Assembly (NCBI GenBank): GCA_025935445.1
Contig: JAICVG010000059.1
Span: 1-6,650, forward strand
Direction of reading: 5' to 3'
DNA from: Nitrososphaera sp.
Lineage (GTDB): Archaea; Thermoproteota; Nitrososphaeria; Nitrososphaerales; Nitrososphaeraceae
Length of the DNA stretch: 6,650 bases
Shown: in pieces, positions 1 through 4,982 of the stretch
Layout of the letters: every line of letters starts with the position of its first letter
Numbering within the stretch: position 1 is the stretch's first letter
Program-made: the position numbers and the translations under genes
Notes under the pieces: generated by a model
What the model saw: the letters and a program-made list of their open reading frames with translations, nothing else
What the model was told of the DNA's origin: nothing
The model's database searches: none

Positions 1-54
1 AAACTGTCTTATGAAGATGAGAAGAAAAGAATTAAACTACAACAAGAAAGTTAG
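1..54 (+). CDS. Possible 3' end of an upstream gene (partial)
   Basis: The first frame is open from the window edge to a TAG at 52-54 and gives a charged 17-residue tail (KLSYEDEKKRIKLQQES) of the kind often found at protein C-termini. A second frame is also open, to a TGA at 86-88, and ends in RIFDPRELTMN, so the frame is not certain. No family can be named from so short a piece. The next gene begins about 100 bases further on with its own candidate promoter, so this piece is probably a separate transcription unit. Confidence 0.3.
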   Translation, partial: KLSYEDEKKRIKLQQES

Positions 55-119
55 GATCTTCGATCCAAGAGAGCTTACAATGAACTGAAGAGGGTTCTTA
101 TCAAGATGTCCAAATTTTG

Positions 120-127
120 TTAAATAG
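120..127 (+). promoter_or_regulatory. Candidate archaeal TATA box of the epimerase operon
   Basis: TTAAATAG lies in an AT-rich stretch (about 112-138) ahead of the three-gene operon and resembles the archaeal box A consensus TTTAWATA. A start of transcription about 25 bases downstream would fall near 147-150, giving a very short leader. No clear BRE purine pair was seen, so this is tentative. Confidence 0.3.
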
Positions 128-149
128 TTTTATGTTTGTCTGAATAGAC

Positions 150-155
150 GGTGAT
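150..155 (+). promoter_or_regulatory. Ribosome binding site GGTGAT that bears on the epimerase start
   Basis: GGTGAT is an exact complement of the AUCACC part of the 16S rRNA 3' end. It is only 2 bases from the GTG at 158, but 5 from the in-frame TTG at 161 and 8 from the TTG at 164. The spacing favours one of the TTG codons as the true start, which would shorten the protein by one or two residues. Confidence 0.5.
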
Positions 156-157
156 AT

Positions 158-844
158 GTGTTGTTGAAGCTAATTACTTCAGATCAGATGTATGCAATCG
201 AACAAAACGGCCATTCTATTTTTGGAATGCGACGTTTTCTTATGATGGAGAACGCTGGCCACGGGGTAGCGGATTTTGTTGTCCGAAAGTTCAAGACCTT
301 GAAGAACAAGAGAATAGTTGCGATGTGCGGCACAGGCAACAACGGCGGCGATGGGTTCGTTGCATCGCGTCACCTTGCTGGGTATGGAGCCAAAGTCGTG
401 GTCATTTTACTTGGGAGCCCTTCTGATTTAAGAAGTGAAGAGGCAAGGCTTAACTGGAGCATAATCGAAAAAATGGATTCAATTGAATTAATATTTGGCA
501 AGGAGTTAACCAGCGAGATAAAGAGCCGAATCGCCAATGCTAACATTATCTTGGATGGCATATTTGGCACAGGCATTAAGGACGAGATCAGGCAGCCCTA
601 TGCGTCTGCAATAGATGCAATAAACAAATCTAAGGCTTATGTTTTGGCAGTCGATATTCCTTCAGGATTTGACCCAAACACTGGGCAGATCCATAAAAAA
701 TGCATCATGGCAGATGCCACTATTACCTTTCATCGATTAAAGGTTGGACTTGCAGATAAGAAGAAGAATAAAAAGAAATACACAGGCCCTGTATATGTGG
801 AATGGATAGGGATACCACCGGAGGCTGAAAAGGGGATCGTATGA
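158..844 (+). CDS. nnrE: NAD(P)H-hydrate epimerase (YjeF N-terminal domain type)
   Basis: This cytosolic metabolite-repair enzyme interconverts the R and S epimers of damaged, hydrated NAD(P)H so that the S-specific dehydratase can restore the cofactor. The 228-residue product is a complete YjeF_N/NAXE domain. ITSDQM opens it near residue 6, MENAG is at 30-34, and the signature GTGNNGGDGF is at 58-67. DGIFGTG follows at 133-139, DIPSGFDPNTG at 166-176 and TFHRLKVGL at 190-198. No C-terminal ribokinase-like dehydratase domain is fused, although many prokaryotic homologues are bifunctional, so that partner must lie elsewhere. The start is uncertain among GTG 158, TTG 161 and TTG 164, because the GGTGAT ribosome site fits the TTGs better. 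Its TGA overlaps the next ATG (ATGA), implying translational coupling. Family assignment is secure; the gene name follows family convention. Confidence 0.93.
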   Translation: MLLKLITSDQMYAIEQNGHSIFGMRRFLMMENAGHGVADFVVRKFKTLKNKRIVAMCGTGNNGGDGFVASRHLAGYGAKVVVILLGSPSDLRSEEARLNWSIIEKMDSIELIFGKELTSEIKSRIANANIILDGIFGTGIKDEIRQPYASAIDAINKSKAYVLAVDIPSGFDPNTGQIHKKCIMADATITFHRLKVGLADKKKNKKKYTGPVYVEWIGIPPEAEKGIV

Positions 845-1467
845 ACCCAGCAGTATTGCAGATCGCAGTAGGCCCGATGGCCAATTTTACCTACATCGTC
901 GCTGATGAGGAAAATGGCGAAGCTGCAGTCATTGATCCTTCGTGGGACTTGGATAAAATATTCCAAACGCTAAAAAAGAACAGCTGGCGGGCCAAGTATA
1001 TCATCAATACTCATACTCATTTTGATCATGTGATTGGAAACGAGCAGATGGCAGAAGTAACTGGTGCCAAGAGAGTGCAGCATAAAAACTCGCAGCTGGA
1101 AAAAGACATTGCAGTATCTGATGGGGATACGATCGAAATAGGGAGCATCAGGCTACGGGTTTTGTACACACCCGGTCACTCTAAGGACAGCATCTGCCTC
1201 CTACTTGATGATCAATTTGTTTTTACTGGCGACACACTCTTTGTGGGCAACTGCGGTAGAGTGGATCTTCCCGGAAGTGACGCAAAAGAGATGTACGATA
1301 GCCTATTTAATAGGCTGGCAAAATTGGACGAGAATCTCATCCTGTATCCCGGTCACAACTATGGTCCGACTTCTACATCTACGATAGGACATGAAAAGAA
1401 AACCAACTCTGTGCTCCAGCCTAGGTCAAAACAAGAATTCTTGGAGCTTATGACCGGTAGTGAATAG
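841..1467 (+). CDS. Metallo-beta-lactamase-fold hydrolase, glyoxalase II / persulfide dioxygenase-like
   Basis: This is a 208-residue cytosolic metal-dependent enzyme. The metal-site motif THTHFDH gives H58, H60, D62 and H63. Further ligands are H113 in TPGHS, D131 in FTGDTLF and H172 in YPGHN, so all the classic positions are present. FVGNCGRVDLPGSD after the metal Asp and the tail STSTIGHEKKTN (about 178-189) are typical of the glyoxalase II/ETHE1 branch. Members hydrolyse hydroxyacyl thioesters or oxidise persulfides; the sequence does not decide which. If the host is a thaumarchaeon, which is not expected to use glutathione, a different thiol carrier is likely (inference). The ATG lies in an ATGA overlap with the epimerase, with purine-rich AGGGGAT (831-837) 3 bases ahead. 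The next gene follows its TAG without a gap. Fold confidence is very high, substrate unknown. Confidence 0.88.
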   Translation: MNPAVLQIAVGPMANFTYIVADEENGEAAVIDPSWDLDKIFQTLKKNSWRAKYIINTHTHFDHVIGNEQMAEVTGAKRVQHKNSQLEKDIAVSDGDTIEIGSIRLRVLYTPGHSKDSICLLLDDQFVFTGDTLFVGNCGRVDLPGSDAKEMYDSLFNRLAKLDENLILYPGHNYGPTSTSTIGHEKKTNSVLQPRSKQEFLELMTGSE

Positions 1468-2562
1468 ATGCTCGACATAACAGCGTCTGACAGACTTGCA
1501 GTCAAAAGTTTTGCTACGAAAACCCCTGTTTTTGTGTGTGTGATCTCGTACACTGCCACAAGCGAGATTTCGGGGCTTACGGTAGCAGGGGCAAACGCCG
1601 AACTAGTGAAATATACATCGCCGGCAGACGCGGAATTTCTGTATCATGGACGCTGCAGATGCATTGATGTTGTACCAGCTACACCTGATGGCAAGCCTAC
1701 GCCTGCACTCATTACACGGACTGCATTACAATTGGCAAGGATCCCCCTTCTGGTAGTTGATGCAGGGGCAAAGGTCAAGCCCTCAATACCCTATATATCG
1801 TTTGGAGTTGAACCGGGTAGAAACATCATAAACGAAAATGCTATGGACATCTCAAGCGTCAAGCGTGCATTTGAGCATGGTGAGCTGCTTGGAAAACAAC
1901 TGGCCATCATGTCAGATCTAATAGTGGTAGGCGAGAGCATTCCTGGAGGCACTACGACTGCACTTGCCGTGCTGAGAGCGCTTGGCATTGATGCAAGGTT
2001 TAAGGTAAGCAGCAGTATGCCGGAAAATCCGCACAATCTGAAAAACAAGGTAGTAGATTCTGCAATAGAGAGAGCGATTGCTGGTGGTGGGATTGGAAGG
2101 ATCAGCTCGCCCTTTGAAGCTATATCCAGTTTTGGAGATCCAATGATGCCTTCTGTAGCCGGCATTGCAAGTGGTGTGCTGTCTGCAAGTGGCAAGATTA
2201 TGCTTGCCGGAGGCACTCAGATGTCTGCAGTCGTCGCAATATTGAAGCGCCTTGGCAGGCCGCTTAAGGGTCTTTGTATTGGTACTACAACATATGTGAC
2301 AAAAGATCCGTCATCAGATCTCTCTGGCCTTGTAAGGATGGCTTCGGAGCGAGTTCCAATTTTATCTTGTGATCTTCATCTAGGCGAATCGAATAAGCCA
2401 GGCCTGCAGGCATTTGCAAAGGGGTTCGTAAAGGAAGGCGTCGGTGCAGGCGGCGCTTCAATTGTGGCTATCACAAAGTCAAGAGGTAAAATAACGGGTA
2501 AAAAATTAATGAATGCAATTGAAAAAGAATACGAAGTTTCTATAGAGGCCGCAGGATACTAG
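1468..2562 (+). CDS. cobT: CobT-family nicotinate-nucleotide--dimethylbenzimidazole phosphoribosyltransferase (archaeal/cyanobacterial type)
   Basis: This enzyme activates the lower-ligand base of cobamides by transferring phosphoribose from nicotinate mononucleotide, giving the alpha-ribazole phosphate used late in B12 nucleotide-loop assembly. The 364-residue protein matches the archaeal/cyanobacterial family long labelled UPF0284 (TIGR00303 type). GESIPGGTTTALAVLRALG is at 155-173, SSSMPENPHNLK at 181-192, FGDPMMPSVAGIASG at 222-236, AGGTQM at 247-252 and GTTTYVTKDPSSD at 272-284. EGVGAGGAS at 323-331 resembles the glycine-rich segment holding the catalytic Glu of bacterial CobT, which points to E323 (inference by motif). 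The ATG directly follows the stop of the hydrolase gene, with an interrupted GGTAGTGA ahead. It is the last gene of the operon. Family assignment is firm; the exact base accepted is not shown by sequence. Confidence 0.88.
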   Translation: MLDITASDRLAVKSFATKTPVFVCVISYTATSEISGLTVAGANAELVKYTSPADAEFLYHGRCRCIDVVPATPDGKPTPALITRTALQLARIPLLVVDAGAKVKPSIPYISFGVEPGRNIINENAMDISSVKRAFEHGELLGKQLAIMSDLIVVGESIPGGTTTALAVLRALGIDARFKVSSSMPENPHNLKNKVVDSAIERAIAGGGIGRISSPFEAISSFGDPMMPSVAGIASGVLSASGKIMLAGGTQMSAVVAILKRLGRPLKGLCIGTTTYVTKDPSSDLSGLVRMASERVPILSCDLHLGESNKPGLQAFAKGFVKEGVGAGGASIVAITKSRGKITGKKLMNAIEKEYEVSIEAAGY

Positions 2563-2601
2563 CTGCATTTCAACACTCCATGGGGGTCACAACTACTTAG
2601 C

Positions 2602-2607
2602 TTTTTT
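2602..2607 (+). terminator. Candidate T-run terminator after cobT
   Basis: A run of six T lies 40 bases after the cobT stop, in the convergent gap. Archaeal termination commonly uses T-rich tracts without a hairpin, and no convincing stem precedes this one. The other strand has a weaker five-T tract (plus-strand A-run at 2740-2744) about 30 bases past the AAG stop that could serve the opposing unit. Confidence 0.35.
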
Positions 2608-2645
2608 AGGTAAATTGTAGTATATTTACTGCTACAGCAGAGTAC

Positions 2646-2738
2646 TTACAGTTTGACTCTAAGCTTGCTGTCGTCGTCCTTTGCAATGTGATGGTACATA
2701 TTCTTTGGTTTTATATCTAGTTGGAATTCATATAACAA
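2646..2738 (-). CDS. Possible small ORF of 30 codons in the convergent gap
   Basis: On the minus strand, downstream of the AAG gene, a frame opens at TTG 2738 and ends at TAA 2648-2646. It passes YEFQLDIKPKNMYHHIAKDD and closes with SKLRVKL. The composition is protein-like: mixed charged and hydrophobic residues, with few rare ones. The only ATG is internal and would leave about 17 codons. A TAG sits three codons ahead of the TTG and no ribosome site is visible. It could be a small peptide, the remnant C-terminus of a lost gene, or chance. Confidence 0.2.
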   Translation of the reverse strand: MLYEFQLDIKPKNMYHHIAKDDDSKLRVKL

Positions 2739-2776
2739 TAAAAACTATTGATAGAGCTCTAGCTTGTAGTTCCTAG

Positions 2777-3394
2777 TCATAATGATGACGGTTTGCTCTG
2801 AAATTTGCGTGATATAAAAGGACTCGATGGGTCGACAAAACGCCACTCCTTGTCCAATGCTCGAGTAATGCCGATCCTTGGCGTAGTGACAATATGCTTG
2901 GGCCTCTTACCAAACTCGATATAAATCTCTGATTCAGAATTGGTCATATCAGTTCCATTGAGTAATGATGTGATATTGAGAGCCTGTGTGAGCTTGCCAG
3001 GACCAGAGGTGAGTGAATAAATGTCGTCGACTGGCCGGAACTGCCTCATCAATTCGATGCCTTCTACCGGCTCAATTCCCCGAATCAGGATTGCGCCTGC
3101 TTCTACCTTGCTTCTTCTTGCAGAGACATTTAAGCAAAAGTGGTTGCCGTAGGTGAAATACACGTAGGCCTTTCCAACGTCGCCAAACATGATTTTATTT
3201 CTGCCTGTTGGACCAACATACGCATGGCTTGCTAGGTCATCACTATAGCCGTATGCCTCTGTCTCCACGATTATGCCAGCGAGCCGAAACTGCATATTAT
3301 TATTTCTTATTGTGCGGACAAGCTTCTTGCCAAGAAGATCTTTTGCCACGACTTCAGTAGGCCGCTGGTAAAATGAGCTGTTCTGACAGCTCAC
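2777..3394 (-). CDS. mpg: 3-methyladenine DNA glycosylase, AAG/MPG family
   Basis: This monofunctional base-excision-repair glycosylase removes alkylated and deaminated purines such as 3-methyladenine and hypoxanthine. The 205-residue product covers the AAG fold end to end. FYQRPTEVVAKDLLGKKLVR is at 8-27. VETEAY at 43-48 carries the catalytic Glu (E46) and base-stacking Tyr (Y48), and H57 in ASH corresponds to human His136. YVYFTYGNHFCLNVS at 77-91 supplies Y79 and N89, and LTSGPGKLTQALNI at 128-141 completes the signature. The start is GTG 3394, which overlaps the stop of the upstream uracil-DNA glycosylase as GTGA, with a perfect GGAGGA six bases ahead. AAG-type enzymes are patchier in archaea than AlkA-type ones, so acquisition by transfer is possible but not shown here. 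Confidence 0.92.
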   Translation of the reverse strand: MSCQNSSFYQRPTEVVAKDLLGKKLVRTIRNNNMQFRLAGIIVETEAYGYSDDLASHAYVGPTGRNKIMFGDVGKAYVYFTYGNHFCLNVSARRSKVEAGAILIRGIEPVEGIELMRQFRPVDDIYSLTSGPGKLTQALNITSLLNGTDMTNSESEIYIEFGKRPKHIVTTPRIGITRALDKEWRFVDPSSPFISRKFQSKPSSL

Positions 3395-3990
3395 AAATAA
3401 TCCTCCAATGACGCTTCACTCTCTTCTTCCTTGTTGATTTCTACAACTAGCTTTTTCAGATCGGCTTCCAGCGCAGAAAGAAGGCCTTTGTTGTAAATAA
3501 CCGCTGCTGGGTGGAAAGTCAAAAAGTACTTTTGGCCTGCCCTCTCCACTATCTTGCCTCTACTTGCAGTTATCGAACTGCCGCCTAAAAGCGAAGAGTA
3601 TGCAGTCCTGCCAAGTATACAGATCACTTTGGGCTTGATCAATGCAATCTGCCTGTCAAGATATGGTCTGCAGGCGGTCAGCTCGTCTTCCTTCGGGACC
3701 CTGTTGTTTGGAGGCCGGCACTTGACCATGTTTGTGATGAACACCTGTGACCTTTCGATGCCTGCTTTTTTCAGGAGGTCGTCAAGGATTCGACCAGCGG
3801 CTCCTACAAATGGCCTGCCCTCTTTGTCTTCGCTATGACCTGGTGCCTCTCCTATGAACATTATCTTGGTAGAAAGCTGACCTTCGCCTGGCACAGCGTT
3901 CTTCCTTGTCCGTGCCAGCTTGCAGAGAGGGCAACCTCTTACCTCAGCAGCAATCTTCTCAAGTGAGTCATCATGCTTTTGTGCCGCCAT
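3391..3990 (-). CDS. udg: Uracil-DNA glycosylase, family 4 ([4Fe-4S])
   Basis: This enzyme removes uracil arising from cytosine deamination or misincorporation and starts base-excision repair. The 199-residue product has the four cluster cysteines of family 4: C20 and C23 (CPLC), C91 in VKCRPPNNRVP, and C107 in ACRPY. The active-site motif GEAPGHSED is at 47-55, followed by GRPFVGAAGRILDDLL at 58-73. The second catalytic motif HPAAVIYN is at 160-167. GEAPG, as opposed to the GQDPY of family 1, and the cluster together identify family 4. Length is normal for the family; the C-terminal 15 residues are acidic. The start is ATG 3990 with a near-match GATGAT (3996-4001) five bases ahead. It overlaps the AAG gene by 4 bases, and a small membrane protein gene lies 41 bases upstream on the same strand. 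Confidence 0.95.
   Translation of the reverse strand: MAAQKHDDSLEKIAAEVRGCPLCKLARTRKNAVPGEGQLSTKIMFIGEAPGHSEDKEGRPFVGAAGRILDDLLKKAGIERSQVFITNMVKCRPPNNRVPKEDELTACRPYLDRQIALIKPKVICILGRTAYSSLLGGSSITASRGKIVERAGQKYFLTFHPAAVIYNKGLLSALEADLKKLVVEINKEEESEASLEDYL
3401..3406 (-). promoter_or_regulatory. Strong Shine-Dalgarno site for the AAG gene
   Basis: The minus strand reads GGAGGA with a six-base spacer to GTG 3394. It lies inside the last codons of the uracil-DNA glycosylase gene. It fixes the GTG as the start and shows that the internal gene of this pair has its own good ribosome site as well as a coupling overlap. Confidence 0.75.
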
Positions 3991-4000
3991 AAGATATCAT

Positions 4001-4014
4001 CTTCTTCTTCTTCT
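4001..4014. repeat. Short CTT/GAA trinucleotide tract
   Basis: Four to five CTT units lie just ahead of the uracil-DNA glycosylase start, so its leader reads GAAGAAGAAGAAGATGAT. The tract runs into the weak ribosome site. It is a purine-rich leader, and a slippage-prone repeat in principle. No function is evident. Confidence 0.5.
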
Positions 4015-4019
4015 CCAAG

Positions 4020-4038
4020 AACATATATCTTTTAAAAA
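4020..4038 (-). promoter_or_regulatory. Candidate TATA region for the glycosylase pair
   Basis: On the minus strand TTTTTAAAAGATATATGT runs across the stop codon (TAA at 4034-4032) of the small membrane protein gene. Transcription from the TTTTTAAAA part would begin near 4007-4010, leaving a leader of under 20 bases before ATG 3990. The glycosylase pair could therefore be transcribed alone or with the upstream gene. Confidence 0.35.
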
Positions 4039-4334
4039 GCATGCATACTCTTCCTCTTTTTTAATAACCCTATTACTATAAGTATAATTCCGACAATTAT
4101 GCCATAGACAGAATAGACATATGAATTGGTAATGATAAAGCAGTTCCTCTCCATTTCTTCTAAGCGCTCCGGAGTTAAAACAGACCTGTCAACTTGCACA
4201 AGGTCTGACAGGCATTTGACGCCCTGAAAATTAAGGTAAATAGCAACTGCTCCACTTGCAGCAAGTGTTATTGCTCCAATGTAGATGTACTTTTTATACA
4301 GTCTGGGCGAGCGTATGATAGCATCCGGCAGCAC
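4032..4334 (-). CDS. Small two-pass membrane protein of unknown function
   Basis: I do not recognise a family. The 100-residue product has two hydrophobic helices, about 16-36 (YIYIGAITLAASGAVAIYLNF) and 72-91 (YVYSVYGIIVGIILIVIGLL). Basic flanks at RLYKK and KKRK place both ends in the cytoplasm by the positive-inside rule. The 35-residue loop between them, predicted outside, is mostly acidic or polar and has two cysteines (C41 and C65) that could pair. The only workable start is GTG 4334; no ATG or TTG occurs in frame before the second half. No ribosome site is seen, so translation may be leaderless. It starts 16 bases from the oppositely directed reading frame at 4351 and precedes the glycosylase pair by 41 bases, so it may share their transcript. 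A role in repair is not implied. Confidence 0.65.
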   Translation of the reverse strand: MLPDAIIRSPRLYKKYIYIGAITLAASGAVAIYLNFQGVKCLSDLVQVDRSVLTPERLEEMERNCFIITNSYVYSVYGIIVGIILIVIGLLKKRKSMHAF

Positions 4335-4350
4335 CTATTACTTATACACT

Positions 4351-4503
4351 ATGACAGAAGGACAAGATCAGTCTGCGCGAATTATGAGTCAATGGGTCGA
4401 TAGATACGATTCTATCAGAAGATCTGAGCAATCTAGAGCAGACTTTAAAAGAAGGATAAAGGTCTCAGTGGAGGCAGCAATAAAGTATGGGAGAATCCTA
4501 TAA
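4351..4503 (+). CDS. Short 50-residue ORF, probably the 5' part of a decayed gene
   Basis: ATG 4351 opens 50 codons starting MTEGQDQSARIMSQWVDRYD. The product is hydrophilic, rich in Arg, Ser and Gln, and predicted helical, without cysteines or membrane segments. The frame extends upstream to 4285, but that part is antisense to the membrane-protein gene, so the ATG at 4351 is preferred. A TATA-like CTTTTTATAC (4289-4298) lies about 55 bases ahead, and no ribosome site is visible. It may be a small protein in its own right. I favour the reading that its last codons (RIL) follow a frameshift, because protein-like sequence continues immediately in the next frame. Confidence 0.35.
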   Translation: MTEGQDQSARIMSQWVDRYDSIRRSEQSRADFKRRIKVSVEAAIKYGRIL

Positions 4504-4861
4504 CGCTTGGGGCCTAACAAAAAAATGGTATCCTGAAGAGTGTGCCATGTTATTAGCTGAGATGGAGAAAACTAGCGTTTCGATAGAGTCGGAGTGATCG
4601 TCTGAGAGGAGTTAATTCTCAGAGCAGCGCAGCGCTGCAGTACTGGCAATTCGCTATAACAGGTCCAAGGAATTCGGATGATTTTGCAAGCCATAATATA
4701 CGTGAAACTTTGTTGACGCTGTCTTAAAAGGCAGAGATTTTTCAGGTGACCGCAGACTATTGCTTGAGCTGCTGGCAAGAAGAGACACATCCAAATGTGT
4801 AAATGGCAGCAGCATTGCGCCATCTAATATCACTCATCCACTATTCAACTGGCTAACGTGA
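4351..4861 (+). pseudogene. Decayed gene of unknown family, about 170 residues over several frames
   Basis: Four plus-strand fragments follow one another with little overlap and all look like genuine protein. The first is 4351-4503 (ends IKYGRIL). The second is 4487-4597, with ATG 4487 and the core WGLTKKWYPEECAMLLAEME. The third is 4587-4727, with no start codon and the core ALQYWQFAITGPRNSDDF. The fourth is 4706-4861, with the core LKGRDFSGDRRLLLELLARR and ending FNWLT before TGA. Their frames are 1, 2, 3 and 2, so two +1 shifts and one -1 shift would restore a single chain. Joins are likely near 4485-4500, 4587-4597 and 4703-4712. No catalytic motif or known family was recognised. Alternatives are several independent tiny ORFs, or errors in the sequence. 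No terminal repeats or target duplications were seen, so it does not look like an insertion element. Confidence 0.5.
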
Positions 4862-4982
4862 CTGATGACTTTTGAGGTTGTAATTTGCTTAAGGAATACA
4901 AAGACAGAGAGCAGAAGAAAGAATGAGAAGGTTACAACACGCTTATGTATTATATTATAAGTACTTGCAATTTTCGGCAAGC
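4862..4982. other. Gap between the decayed gene and the SirB1-like gene
   Basis: This stretch separates two convergent units and is AT-rich towards its right end (TATGTATTATATTATAAG near 4945-4962). In frame with the last decayed fragment, after its TGA, the reading continues open to about 4963, but it has no recognisable content. No T-run suitable for ending the minus-strand gene was seen. Confidence 0.4.

Noticed and set aside
1791..2216. 141-codon minus-strand ORF
   Set aside because: It lies wholly inside cobT on the opposite strand and its Pro/Ser/Leu-rich composition is typical of an antisense frame.
2563..2776. Search for a tRNA or structured RNA in the convergent gap
   Set aside because: Only short stems such as CTGCT-AC-AGCAG near 2629-2640 were seen; no cloverleaf arms, anticodon loop or CCA context.
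4285..4350. Upstream extension of the 50-codon ORF to ATG 4285
   Set aside because: The extension is antisense to the start of the membrane-protein gene, and its sequence (MYFLYSLGERMIASG) adds no recognisable content; the ATG at 4351 is simpler.
4601..4623. Inverted repeat TCTGAGA...TCTCAGA (7 bp stem, 9-base loop), followed by the palindrome GCAGCGCTGC at 4629-4638
   Set aside because: Considered as a terminator or element end. It has no T-run, no matching partner elsewhere in the window and no target duplication, and it falls inside protein-like sequence.
4572..4823. 83-codon minus-strand ORF in the gap
   Set aside because: It is rich in Cys, Leu and Gln in an unnatural pattern and lies exactly antisense to the protein-like fragments of the decayed gene, so it is best explained as a shadow.
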